From assembly GCA_946122785.1 (NCBI GenBank), contig CAMGYJ010000003.1, positions 2,914,001 through 2,978,000 on the forward strand: DNA of 64,000 bases, written 5' to 3'. Below the pieces are notes generated by a model that was given only the letters and a program-made list of their open reading frames with translations, searched no databases and had not been told where the DNA came from. This document shows, in pieces, positions 13,901 to 25,896 of the stretch. The stretch is from Linum tenue (Eukaryota; Streptophyta; Magnoliopsida; Malpighiales; Linaceae). A program made the translations under genes and the position numbers. Numbering within the stretch: the stretch's first letter is position 1; each line of letters begins with the position of its first letter.

Positions 13901-16900
13901 ACCGATTGCAGAGAGGCGAAGCCGTAGAGGTTGTTCCCGACGGCGGCGATGCAGTGCGAAGTCGTCGGGCTGCTATTTTGTGGGTCTGGGGGAGTTTGGG
14001 AGCAGTCAGCATGGGATTCCGTCTAGATTTTTTGGTGGGGAGGGGCAAAGTGTGGGCTGCTATGGTGGCAGGGGTGGAAGGGACGAAGGGATTTTGGGGT
14101 ATTGGAGAGTCTCGAGGGGAAAGGGAGTGGTTCAAACAAAAAGCCATAGAATTATCCTTCGTTCAAATGGTCGATTACCCATTCCTTGCCACAAAAACCT
14201 CCCAACCAAACCGAACTCACTCCGCCAAATCGGAAGCTGCCTTCCCTCTCACCTCCTTGCCCTCCGTTGATGGCCCTTTGGCGGCGATAGGCCATGGTTC
14301 TTCCTTGTATTTGTCCCCTTCCCTCGTTACGATCGGAAATCTCCGTTGGGCAACAGACAAGCAATCATGTCTTCTCTACTCCTCGACATCGCTAGGAGTT
14401 CGGACCGTAGCTGGCCGCTGGGCTTCCCGTCGCCGCCATCGCCATTCACGTCTCTCAGTCATGCGGGCCGGCTAGATCCTTCCTTCCCTGTCGTCTTCTT
14501 GATCAGATCTTCCTTCCTCTTCCTCCTTCTCACGTTACAGGAGGGTTTTCTTTCTGTCCATTTTCTTCTTTTCAAGAGAGAGAGGAGAGTGGGTGAAAGA
14601 GAAGGGGTATGCGAGAGAGAGAGAGGGGAAGGGCAAGGAAATGTTGGACAGAAAAGCAAAAAGAGAGAGGTGAGGAAGAAAAGTCTCTGCTGTCAGAGGG
14701 AATGAGATGGGACTGAAGCCTGCCAAAAATCTTGGAGAGTGCACCAATGGAAGTGACTCTACCCAACAGTAAACTTGGAGTGCACCAGAGTTCGAGAACC
14801 GAAAAGCAAAGACAAGGGTACGAAACGACGGCACAAGAAGGAGATCAATCTCCATCTAAGAGAAAAGCCAACCAAGAAATGATGAGGAGAACCAAAAAGC
14901 AAACTAAGTGCACAGAAGGCAACCAAGAATTGATTAGGAGAACCAAAAAGCAAACTAAGTAACAGTATTTTGACGTGACTCTACCAAACAGTAAACTTGT
15001 AACTTGTTCTTTTAAAGAGACTAGAAAGGACCCGCTCGCTACGCTTCGCGTTAATCTAATCTGTATATGCGTATATGAAAGCATTGTCTCACTGCCATAA
15101 AAGGGGAACCTGATACTCCAAGAAAGGCCATTGAAATATGAAATGAAAGGTTATGGAACAATTCCAGATTCACATATCATCAATGGTAAGCTTAGTGGTC
15201 TATTTCACGTTGGCTACTCATGTACAATCTTTCCATCAGTAATTTAGACACTAAACTACTATCCCACATTGTTCTAGGATTGTCATCTTCAACGGCGCGC
15301 CTTCAGGAAGTCCATGCTTCGCCGCGGGTGATCAAACTTTTGGGGAAGAGCACAAAGCTTGAAGAGGGGGCAAAGCCTCATCAAATGATGCAGCCTTCAA
15401 GGGACCTGCTCACTTGCAGAGTTGCATCTTTCCTTGTCCATAAGGAACTTGTAAAAAGCATAGGACAATACATTAACAAACGAACTCTATTAATAAAAAC
15501 GATACCATAGGGTAGCAGGCCATCATGGTCCATTTATCGACCCACTTGCATAGAATCATAAACGATTAAATACACAAATAACACCAACCATCTGAAGATT
15601 ATGGGAAAATACTGGGTCTATATTACATGAAAATGTAAGAAACAATTATCAATATATAAGTAGCTCCTGCCCATTTTAGGCATACGTGCACTATTACAAA
15701 GCAAACCGGAAACCCTTGTTTTTTTGGGAAAATTAGCAGCTGATCATGCCTCATGTCTCATCCAGCATCTCATATATTCTGGACTGACTATTTCATGATC
15801 ATTACTAACAACCAATAGATAATACTTGTAGGCATATATAGAAATGAAAAGATACATCAATTGTCTCCGCTAAGCACTACATAATTACAAAACTTACGCC
15901 TAACATTGTAGCTCAGATCATATGAACTCCTAAAGAAGCTACCTAAAACTCTGTTTTTTTTCGTTAAACACTAAAATTAAATTAACTTAGAGCAAGGAAG
16001 AGGATCGAGTTAAAAGCTGTCGAGCATACCCATAAAATACTGAAGGACAGAACATAGTACGAATGAACCACCGCATGGAATAATTGCATAGCTATATATT
16101 AAGTTTGCGTTTGATGAATTGATACTTAATAGTAGAAAGCTTGAGGTCAAGCAACAAAAAAAACGTATATATTCCACATGTCCATATGCTCAGTCAATCA
16201 AACTCCAAAAGAACATCTTCTGTTTTTGTTAAAGTCTATCCACCTTTAGCCTCAGAGCTCAGACAATGCTTGTCGCCTGGAAGTCCAAATCTATCGACAA
16301 TGAGCTAAAGACATCATTATATTGATCCAAGATCTATCAACCGGTTAACTGGATGCTCAAATATGATCAAACGTGTGAAGACGCAAGCTTGGCCACCTGG
16401 TATATGAATTCAAATATATGATGGGAGGTCTTAAAATCTTTCTTCATCATTTCATGGAGCAGGTCGTGAAAGGAGAAAAAACAGAATACCCTGGTGAGCA
16501 ACAGTGAAGCTATCTGCTGGGCAATTTATCAAGCAGGTTACGAACAACACAACTGATTTCCAAACTGCGTCACTACTACAGTGAAAGTGACTGGTAAAAG
16601 TATGGTATGTTTGGGGTTGTGAGTTTGTTCATTGACTCTATTGCGAATGAGAAAAACCAATAAAGAAATAACATTCAGAAGACTGAAACAAATGAAACAC
16701 ACATGGCAGTAGATCGACTTAACCGCAAATGTTATTGAGATTCCGTTCTTTACAATGGATCCAATAGAACCAAACTAAGCAAAGCCATCAATATAAAATT
16801 ACCAAAACGTATAAATGTACCCTGATATAAAATTATGTCAGATTACCTGGGAGATGGTCCGAGAAGAATGTTAGTGGAATTAAACCATCATCGATATCTG

Positions 16901-19900
16901 AAATGTTCGCAGATAACCACAGGCTCCACATACCAAACCTTAGACCTAAAGCGTGGAAAAAGTAAAGAATCAAGCAGCAAGCTAATATTAACCAGAAGAC
17001 CCATCTAATCAAAGCAAAAACATACTCAATGACTGATTAACGTAAGGAAAATGGTCATACCAGAGTTTAGCTTTCTTTCGAGCTTATGCAGCTCCCCGGT
17101 GTTCATACCATTAGATTTCTCCTTCCCTTTTCAGTTGTGGAAAATGTATCATGGACTATCCGCTCCAGACCTACATATATATCATTATTTTTTGTTAATC
17201 TAGTTTATTAAAGGTTTTAAAGGTAAAGGTTCGATTGATCTAGGCATCGCAACACCAATTCAGTATGCATGTGTACCTTCTCATTTTACAGGTTTTGTGA
17301 AATTTTCACGTTCATAATGGCAGAAGCGGCATTTCTCAGCTGTAGAAGACCCAAAAAGTGAAACAAATGCAGAATCAATACTCTTAATATCTCATTATAA
17401 GTGTACTTATGATTGAGTGCTTCAATATGATAGCCTGCTTAAGAAAAGGCTAAAAATAGGGAGCATGATAGGGAAAAAAGGCCAGAAGTTACCATCTTTA
17501 AGATCTCTGATCCGGTGCATCACACATCAGCAGACACCCAGCGCTGCTCAGAGATGCTACCCAACTGACCACCTCTGCTTGAGAATCGTGAAGAAAACAA
17601 TGAGGCAATTGGTAAGAAGAACATATACCACTAACAAAAGTTATAATGCAAAATGAAATTCAACAATCACTCGAATCCTGACTGGCAATCAATACATAGC
17701 TCAGCTGGTCGTTTTCGGGATTTCAAAGAGAGATCATATTGTGATTAACATAAGATACACATTTTTTTAAGTAAAGCACCATTGTGTCTTTCGAAGAGGC
17801 CCCCACGTTTAGTTTCCTTAATTCCAAAAGTAGTAAACCTCTAACCAATCCAACCCTCCACCCTTAGAGATTAAATTGAAAGCTTTGTCCAACATAGATC
17901 TTTGTAATGATGAACCAAAATGGAAAATACAACGGGCAGTGGAAGTATGTTGTGTGAAACTTCTTAAACTTAAGATTGATTCAATTGTAATTCCAGAGAT
18001 GCACAGAATCATCCTTTGACATAATTTGCACAAACCTTAATCTACAGCTTCACCAAGTGACCATATGCACTGTCACATCATTCAACAAAGAACAAAATGT
18101 AGCTGATAATTAATTTGGTTAAACGTAATCTATAGCTGCACATTCGGTAGCTGAATCAATATCGCCTCTGTCTCCGAAAAGCTCATGATGGGAAGTTCTC
18201 AAGACTCGTTACAAACGCCATGAATCTTTTACATGCAAAATTAAAGTCTTTTTAAAGGTCAATGAACTTAACGTACCTGGGTACGGAGAGAACTCATAAC
18301 GACCACCAAACCTTAAAAAGTCAGTTTGTATTTCTCCACAACAACCTCGCTAACAATAGCAGCAAACATCAATCAACAAAATTACACAAAGAAACTGCAA
18401 TCTTATTTTTTGCGAAGGGAGGAATACCCACAGCTGAACAATCACTGCAAAAGAGGATGAGGATCCCGACAAACACATATATCGGCATTACAGTCATAAT
18501 TGTTGCTGGCTCGGTATATTTGGTGATAGCACGAATAGCCGAACCATGGATTCAGCTTCCAAATCCCTCTAAGAAAAGCTGAGGGTTATCTTTACGCAAT
18601 TTGGGCCATGTTTCTCGCTGATGTGCAGAGCGACATTGCATCGTTAGAAGAGGAAACACAACTAATATACCATTCAACCACTCAATGATGATAATAAATT
18701 ACCCTTTTGTTAAACAACGCACCACTGTGTCTTGCGTGGAAGTTGTTGCCTTGAGCTTAATACCCATAAATAAAGACCATTTCAACCATTCCCAATAGAA
18801 ACCACATGCCTGCATACTGCTTGATGTAGTTTTGTGGATCAATAGAAGTAATTTTTATCGCATGATAGATGCAATAGTTGAAGTCTTTCAGACTATGAAG
18901 GAGCATACGAACCCCAAATGTGCAGGTGAAGAAGCCTGAGTTGAGTTCATCGATCTTAGTGTCGTTGAGATTGAGCATAAGTTTGCCGGGCTGAGGCAAT
19001 TGGTATGGTGTGGTTCCTAGGAGCAGGGGAACAAAAGTACACAGATTATTAAGATCCCATTGTTAAAAAGTATAAATAAGAAAAGTGAAAATTGCTTGCA
19101 CGAAGTTTTCCTAGCAAATGCAGTTGAAAAGTAATAGTGACCCAGAATTCAAAAGAAGCCAACATTTGCAGGGAGAAGGATTGGACGGGTGACTCTAATT
19201 CCTCTCGTCCTCAATCACTCCAACCCCACACAACTATCTACTTGGTGAAATCCAAATCTTCTGGACCCTTGGTCCCAAAAAACTAAGAATTACAGGTCTT
19301 TCCGGCCAACTTCCCAGCAGCAGAGCCTAGTTGCACAATGAAACTCGATCGCTAAAACCCACCTGCCTCTGGTCCTACTGGTAATGTAAAGAGTGAGTAG
19401 AGTTGGACTCCTGAACTTCACAAATAAAGCAGGAAACCCTTAAACAGCAAGCAAACTGATCTTTACGGGAAATTATCTCACATTAACACCAGCACAATTC
19501 AAAATAAAAGGAAAACTCAAGTAGACTGAACCCTTCTAAAAGCACAAAAGGTAAGTAGAATGTCAACCCAAACCAGGACCTAAATCGACAAATGACAAAT
19601 CACACTGAATCAAAATAGCTTGTGTGGCACTCCCATCCAGTTTGCCGCACCAAGCCCCTGCCAATAGTTTTGACGGCACATCCATCAAAATTCGATTTCT
19701 TGATATCATAATACCCAAACATAAACAGAGACTCAAAGCGAAACAGACTGATGAAATGGAAATAGGGGTATCAAAATAGCTAAAGAATACAGATTTCATG
19801 AGGGCAAATCATGAAGGTAATGGGGCAAAGTAGTGGAGAGCGCATATCACTTTCCCTTTCTACGCTTCGCCTCTCTGTGTGGCTTCACCTTCTCCACCTT

Positions 19901-22900
19901 CTCCACCGTTCCGGTCGACGACTTGTATCCAGCCGGCTAATCCCCCTATTTGTAAATCATGTTCAATGAGCACAATATCTACAAATGACATCCAACACAG
20001 ATAACATGCGTTGTGCTATCTCCTCCAGAGTCGCTAATGGGGCCAACACTTCACCGCCATCCAAAAACAGTCACAGAAAATCTCAAGATGGAGGCCATCA
20101 AAGAAGAATTATATAAAACCTTATGACTCTTATTAGATAAAACACACACCAAAACAAATGAGATTGCCAAGGTCCAAAGCATTAAACTTAACGAAACAAA
20201 AGGTATTGTTCCAATTGGGGAAAACATTTGGGAAGTGTAAACTTGCAAAAAGGAACAAACTAAAGCCAATCAAAACTACATGAATGTATACTGTGTGATT
20301 TAATAGTGCTTGTAAAAAGCTATAAAATCAACCTCCCTCTATAATCCAATCAATTGGAAACAAACAAAGCAAACATGATCCTAGCTCCATCATCAATTAG
20401 TATTTTCTGGTCCCTCACGAAAAGCAACCAAACAGAGACTAAAGAAGTAAAAAGATGCATCATGATTGTGAACAGAAAACGGAGAGATGAAGAGCAATAA
20501 AGACCTTTGTTCCAAGGGTGAGGCTTCTCATGTGCAGTGACTTCCAGCCGCGACATTCTTCTCCGTTCAATTTAAAAAGAGGGAGACATCTGGAATGGAA
20601 AGAGGTAATTAGTTTGAATCAAGAAATGGCTATTAACAACTGGAATTAGGTATATCAAACCAAGTTAAGACTAAATCATAAATCAGCAAGCCAAAGAATT
20701 TACAACAGCGACACGAAAAGGATCACAGTCTAACATTATTGCCATACTTGAAGAGGATAGAAGTTTTATTTGGCAGCAATGGTAAAATTGGCATTCTTGA
20801 ACAGGTTAAAACTCAAATCCAGCTGTGGCATAACCTATGAGAGGATAGACAATTATAATCAATAAGAAAAATACTTACGCATTAGTGTGCATAGCCACTA
20901 ACGGAAGATCCAACAAAAGCTGCCTTCTGACAACTCTCATTGATTTCCATCACAACCAATCACCTGTCATCAAATTGGAATGGACTTAATGTTAGGATCG
21001 ACAATGAAGAAATGAAAAACCATCCAAAAACGGCAGGACGTACAAACGCAGTAAGAATCACAAAGAGTAAATTGTGCAATCTTCACAGGATAAAGAGAAG
21101 GGTATCGTTAGTTTGTTACTCATATCTAGTGTCGGAGCTACTAACCAATGCTAGAGCAAATAACTACACCATTCCCAACTCGAACAAGACCTAAGGACCC
21201 AACCAAGCAGTAAAAAAGTGGAGACCATAAAGCAAGGTCGCCAAATGATAGCAGATAAGGTACAATGGATGAGCAAATGGTAATTGTAAGGAAAAAACAG
21301 TCAGTGAGAAGCAACAGGCAAATCATCCGGCAAAAGGAGCCAACTCGAACGGTAAATGGCAATTATTGAAAAAGGCTAGCCAAGTAAAGGATTCTTCCCT
21401 TGTCTCTCTCATGCGTCATGCCTGCATTTCAAAGATCTACCATGACCTGGAAATAAAACTTCTCTCAAATTGAGAAAGAACGAAATCAAGGAGGGTAGAA
21501 ACTAAATCCTAAAAGGAACCAAACCAAATGGCTACAGATCCATTTGCCATTTATTTATCCAGATCTGTATAGCAGGGAGAGATGAGGGGAAACCTAGACA
21601 GAACACAGGTGTGTGACACAGTAAAAATGGACATTTCAGCTGGGAGGGACAATCGAAAAGAGAGAGACATGGTAAGATGAACACAACAAACCACCAATTT
21701 TGCTTTCCCTTTCTCAACACATTTATACTATGAAATGAAAGTACTGATCATGCATGCAACATGACTATCGAACAGAATATACCCAGCATTCTAGCAATCT
21801 TGAAATCTAAGCATGAACATACAGTTCCATCCACCATGTCGCATAAAGCATGCTAAACTTCAAGAGTTTAGCACAGAAACAGAATCTCGGAAGTGAATCT
21901 GTTAATTCAGGCATGCCATTGACCAAGTGAACCATGGCTAGGCTGAAGTCTGTTCATTCCTGCACGAATTTCAAGGTTTTGAGAGAGATTCCAACGACAT
22001 CATTTGAATAACAAAAATTAGCAAAAAATTGTTCTGGATATCGAAATTTCCACCCAAAGTTTGTTCTTGGCTTCAAGCCCTCGACATACCTCAAATCAGG
22101 CAATGGCGGTGGCCAAGTCGACAACCCCTGAATTTCCTGCAACGCATTCCACAGTGATCTTAATAAGAAAATATAAAATATAAAAATCACTTTGGGGAAA
22201 ACAGGAAACTGAACCTGAGGAGAACTCGACATTCATTAAACAAAACAATCAACATCATCAAATGAAAACCTAGCCATTAGCAGAGACCAACAAATAGTAA
22301 GAAAACAAATGAAAAAGGAAATAGAAGGCAAATGAAAGTAACAAAGATGAATCAGAACCCTAAAAATCAAGAAACAAAAACAAAGGATGAATCAGAACCT
22401 TAATTGCTAAACCAAGGTCAAGAGAACAATTATGAAAGATTGAAAGAAAGAAAGAAAGAAGGGCCGAACATTTTCTCATAAGAAGCCAGCCAAAGTTTAG
22501 GGAACGGAACCAAACCACATAGGATTTCTGATCTGGGTGCACTGGAGTAGAATCATTGAAAGAAAGGCCGAATGAAGCTAAAATAAAAATAGTCCAGGTC
22601 CCCTGGCCTTGGTTAATGTTTCTGAGACCCAAAATTATCCAAAATCATATGAACAACGGTGAGAAAAAAAAATAAAAATAAAAGACAAGCAGTACCAAGG
22701 GGATCCATTAATTCCCAACTCCCCTAACTACAGAGCAAATGGAAGAGCATATCTTAAACAATCAGGTTCAAAACCATGACCCAATCTGCTAGATTGTAAA
22801 GTACATGAGATCATGGTAACAACAACCTGCTTACCCTCCCAAATGACTGATTGGTGTGAGCTACTACATTCAAGAGATAAAAGTAAGTACTCACCGAGGA

Positions 22901-25896
22901 GAAGGCTTCCTTCACTTGAGCAATTCCTTTAATGCACTAATTCTTTGATGGCAGTTCCAACTAACCAAATCCAGGAATCCACAACCCATCTCCCTGGTTC
23001 CATTTCTTGACCTTCTTCAATGAGTCTATCAGAAAACAGCTCCATCAAGAAAATACTCTAAGTCAACGAATTCGATAACAGGATATAGTACTCGGACCTA
23101 GAATGAAGGAACAACCAGCCTGTAGATGAGACAACTGGTCCAGCACTTTTATCCTCTCATTATATAAAGCTTTTAACACCACCAACCGAGAGGAGCTTGT
23201 TCCTGGGGAGCACAAATGTCATGAATATGAGAATTTCTAAAGAGCAAAACTTCGACCACTCAAAGACAAAGATGGCAAATAAACAAACGGCAAGAAACAA
23301 CCTAGAGAGCTTTGAGATCAAGTTCCATTTCATCAACACCTTTTTGTTTCTCTCCATCCCTTTAACTACATTAGTGACTCCATCTCTACCGGGTGCAGAA
23401 CATTGACATAAAAAGAGGTGTTCCAGGCGAAACGAACTCGGAGAAAGAAAGAGAGGAGATTCTTCTCCCTTTCCTTCATTCGCAACATGAATTCTCTGAA
23501 TCACTCGGGACAAAGAAAGAAATGTAAATTAGAGTTTTGCCCAACCAAATCAAACCAAAGTAGAGTTTTGTACCCAAAACAAAGAACCATTATGCTGTGG
23601 AGCTGTTTGACGGTTGGGTTTTAGTCTGCATTCCTGAACGATAGCTTACGTCAGCAGCGTCAATGATGATAAACAGGTTCCGTTGAACTCAGAATCCTAA
23701 TCCGGAACCAAGTAACCAACAAATACAGAGCCATGATAACGTTAGCAGCGTCAATCATGATAAACAGGGTCCATTGAACTCAGAATACAACTAACAAATA
23801 CAGAGGCATTATAAGAAACTAATAATTGATTCACCATCAGAAATCAACAAATGAGATAAACAGCGTGAAGAAAAAGTTGTAATCAGCTAATAAAATAAAA
23901 TAAAAAAATTAACAAAAAAGATGAGGGAGTGCAGCAGCCGAGGAACGTGGTTTCTGATATTTTCTTGCCACATTGGTAAAGTGAGGGAGTTTCACCAAAA
24001 GAGAGCCAGCCAAGAACCCTGAAACCCCCTCATCAATTCAATTCCCCCCCTAATCGCACAATTTTCAGATGTACAGTAATAGAAGCAAGCAAGCAATGGT
24101 CAGCCAGAGATTGAAAATTCGATGGTAGAAAGGATGGATAAATGGGTGAATTGCAAGAAACAGAGTGAGTAAGAGAAACAAACGTACATTTCCACCATTG
24201 AAACCACCTCTTCTGGGTCCTGAACAGCATGCTCATTGTTCCTGGGTGCATCATTAACCGCTTCTTCTCCGGTGCTGTCAAAAAGCAGGAAGAGGAGGAG
24301 GACTATGTAAGGGAAAAGGAGTACTGAATACCACAATCGAAATGAAAAGCAAAAGCTACATCAGTAAAAAGGTAAAACATCCCTGAAAACTAAGAATGAA
24401 AAGCAAAGCAAAAATCAGAAATCGGCTTCACACCCATACCTGTTCGAGATTCTCAAGTAATTGTACTTCTTGCTTCATCGCCTCCTGTTCCAGCATCACT
24501 TCCGCATCCGCCGCCGCCGAAACCACCAAAAGTTGATTCCAACCTAACCTCCTCCAACGCAAGGGAAACCTAGGGTATCCCCACCACCCCCCGACCGCCG
24601 AAGACCACAACCTCAAGGGAAACCTAGGGTATCCCCACCACCCCCCGACCGCCGAAGACCACAACCTCTCCTTTCGCCGTTATCTCCTCCAGCCTCACTT
24701 AGAACTCCGTCGGCGTCGACTCACCCCCACAACCACCTCCTCCTTCTCTCCCTTGCTAAAACCTCTCTCAGAAAAAGATCGCTATCGGCAGGGAAACTCA
24801 CGATAGCCATCCAGCCGTCTCTCCTTCCTCAGAAACTTGCCGATTCGTCGCCGATGTCGGAGATTTGTGTTCGTAGAGAAAGAAACAACATAGAAGTTGG
24901 ATCGTAGATAGAGGGAGAGCACGATTGAGGCGGCCGGGCTTTGCATTCTTCCTCTTCTTCTCCTGGTTCCTCTTCTTCTTCTTGCTTCTTCTGATGAGAG
25001 AAAAGGAGAGATGGAGATTGATTGGTGGGTGGGAGGAGCTATGGGAGAGAGATGAAAAACGAGTGGATGGGAACAAATACAGGAGAGGGAGAGAGAGAAT
25101 GGTTCGTGTGGCTGGAAATGGGAAGAAAGAAAAGCAACCCCAAAAGAGAGAAAGTTGTTAATTTTTTCTTTCTTTTCTTCTTCTTCCTCTGCTTGAGAGA
25201 TAAGAGAGAAAGTGTTGAAAGTGACAGGACCAACTACAAAACGTAAAGTCAATTGAGAAATGATGAGAACAAGTAAAAAGCAAAAGAGTAACAGTGTTAA
25301 GACGTGACTCTATGAAACAGTAAAGTTGTAACTTGTTCTTTTAAAGAGATAATAACAAAAAATTTGACTCTTCGGATTGTACATGTGTCTTATCACAGAA
25401 GCCAAGTCTCCATAACAGATGGGAAGGCTTCCTCGGCGAGGGCGGATCCAACCACGGCGCCTCCTCCGCCGTCGACGGCGAGTCAACGGCGACTGGCCCC
25501 ATCTTCACGGTGTTCAAGTCGAGCATAATCGGACAGTCCTCGCTGATGGTAGAGCTCTACAACGATTCGGGGGAAGAGTACCAAATCGAAGGCTCCTACG
25601 TCCACAGATCCTGCACCGTCTACTACTCCTCCGCCGCCGGTTCGACGGCCAAGGAGCCCGCGGCGGAGATCAAGCGCAAGGTGGACCCCACCACCGGCGT
25701 CACGCTCGGCCGCGACGTGTTCTGGCTCTGCCTCAGGCCCGGCTTCGATGGCGCCTTCGCCATGGGGCTGGTCCTGGTCCTCGACCAGATGACCGGCGAC
25801 CGCCTCGCCGCCGTCGGCGAAGGCGGCGAGGAGGGTGGTGTTGATGGTGGTGTTAGTGCGCTGCAGATGAGTACGGTTGTTCCGGTATCGGATTAG
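4920..25896 (+). CDS. LOR: LURP-one-related (LOR, tubby-like fold) protein; two exons split by a 20-kb intron
   Basis: The coding exons are 4920-5135 (72 codons) and 25399-25896 (165 codons plus TAG), giving 237 aa. The donor is AAG|GTTAGT and the acceptor TATCACAG|AAG, both in phase 0, so the join reads LRRK-KPSLHNRWEGF. Exon 1 has the family hallmarks LTVRKTS, GDGFLVYDPNGEVLFR and LVLMDASGKCLLTLRRK. Exon 2 has YQIEGSYVHRSC, AEIKRK, GRDVFWL and a closing AMGLVLVLDQM. The length and order match plant DUF567/LOR proteins, closest to the LOR8 type from memory. Related family members have a tubby-like beta-barrel, and the first-described member is a defence-induced Arabidopsis protein. The biochemical role is unknown. 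The oddity is the intron, which is swollen by two Helitrons in antisense orientation. Exon 2 is strikingly GC-rich compared with its surroundings. The C-terminal tail is Gly/Val-rich and probably variable. Confidence 0.85.
13046..13341 (-). pseudogene. Captured formin FH2-domain fragment inside Helitron B
   Basis: Two exon-like pieces read on minus. Piece one (13341-13247) gives ILWDKIRAPPGQSMVWDNM, then an in-frame TGA, then SSFE. Piece two (13150-13046) gives LDEEMIESLFGSSIRSM. Joining GA| with |G CTG across a GT...CAG intron restores the formin order: W-D-K-[IV]-R, then S-M-V-W-D, then SSFEL-DEEMIESLF, the N-terminal lasso/linker of FH2 in plant class I formins. The host protein nucleates actin. 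This copy has a premature stop, lacks the rest of FH2 and cannot be functional. Piece two ends at a consensus donor (TTTG|GTAAGA), but I could not identify the next formin exon. Confidence 0.7.
13851..15020 (-). other. GC-rich 5' segment of Helitron B
   Basis: Overlapping open frames occur on both strands (for example 13851-14147 on minus and 13906-14475 on +), but none has a recognisable domain and their composition is low-complexity. Inverted and duplicated blocks occur: GAGAACCAAAAAGCAAACTAAGT is present twice (from about 14886 and 14938), and a second copy of the Helitron 5' terminus (GTGACTCTACCCAACAGTAAACTTG) lies near 14752-14778. I read this as a non-coding leader or promoter captured by the element rather than a protein gene. 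Confidence 0.4.
19852..19939 (-). other. Exon-like fragment in Helitron A, source unknown
   Basis: After a TTAG acceptor-like site the minus strand reads AGYKSSTGTVEKVEKVKPHR followed by EAKRRKGK and TGA. A basic tail ending in a natural-looking stop suggests the last coding exon of a captured gene. I do not recognise the family, so no function is proposed. Confidence 0.3.
24187..24530 (-). other. Two exon-like fragments in Helitron A, source unknown
   Basis: One segment encodes LEQEAMKQEVQLLENLEQ and ends at a GTATGG donor near 24441. The next, after a GACAG acceptor near 24276, encodes STGEEAVNDAPRNNEHAVQD then PEEVVSMVEM and ends at GTACG. Both are acidic and open in one frame, as a captured gene would be, but the parent protein is not identifiable by eye. 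Confidence 0.3.
24561..24668. repeat. 54-bp perfect tandem duplication in Helitron A
   Basis: The unit begins AAGGGAAACCTAGGGTATCC and ends AAGACCACAACCTC. It occurs twice back to back (24561-24614, 24615-24668) with no difference seen, so it is a recent duplication. Confidence 0.9.

Larger units (their letters stand above)
5958..15020 (-). mobile_element. Non-autonomous Helitron B (9,063 bp), downstream member of a tandem
   Basis: On the minus strand the element starts at 15020 with TCTCTTTAAAAGAACAAG and ends with CTAG at 5961-5958, followed by T. Eleven bases before the CTAG is a hairpin, TCGCG-AAGCAA-CGCGA, then GCGGGTCTAC. A TC start, a hairpin shortly before CTAG, A|T insertion and no target duplication together define a Helitron. 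No Rep/helicase ORF is visible, so it would need a partner in trans. The 5' kilobase (about 13.8-15.0 kb) is GC-rich and pyrimidine-rich on the minus strand, like a transcribed plant leader. Short exon-like pieces follow, including a formin FH2 fragment. The remaining sequence is AT-rich with no convincing gene. Confidence 0.85.
15021..25349 (-). mobile_element. Non-autonomous Helitron A (10,329 bp), upstream member of the tandem
   Basis: On the minus strand the element starts at 25349 with TCTCTTTAAAAGAACAAG, preceded by A. It ends with CTAG at 15024-15021, which abuts the TC start of Helitron B with no base between. Before the CTAG is the hairpin ACGC-GAA-GCGT followed by AGCGAGCGGGTCCTTT. 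The first 49 bases differ from Helitron B at three positions by eye, so both belong to one family, while their interiors look different. No Rep/helicase ORF is present. Exon-like segments bounded by AG and GT occur on minus (for example about 24.19-24.28, 24.44-24.53 and 19.86-19.94 kb), but I cannot name their source genes. Confidence 0.85.
5136..25398 (+). other. Giant LOR intron (20,263 bp)
   Basis: Boundaries are GT at 5136-5137 and AG at 25397-25398. The native part appears to be 5136-5957 plus 25350-25398 (871 bp). The remaining 19,392 bp are two abutting Helitrons. The original insertion point is the dinucleotide A (5957) | T (25350), as expected for Helitrons. Confidence 0.8.

Noticed and set aside
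13906..14475. 189-aa open frame on + in the GC-rich part of Helitron B
   Set aside because: It overlaps equally long frames on the other strand, has no domain, and runs against the Helitron sense. Composition, not coding, explains it.
18262..18582. 106-aa frame in Helitron A with a membrane-like segment (YIGITVIIVAGSVYLVIARI)
   Set aside because: A single chance-length hydrophobic stretch in AT-rich DNA, antisense to the element, with no splice or family support.
25419..25844. 141-aa Arg-rich frame overlapping LOR exon 2, and the 206-aa minus frame at 25483-26103
   Set aside because: Both are shadows of the GC-rich LOR exon in other frames; only the LOR frame carries family motifs and valid splicing.
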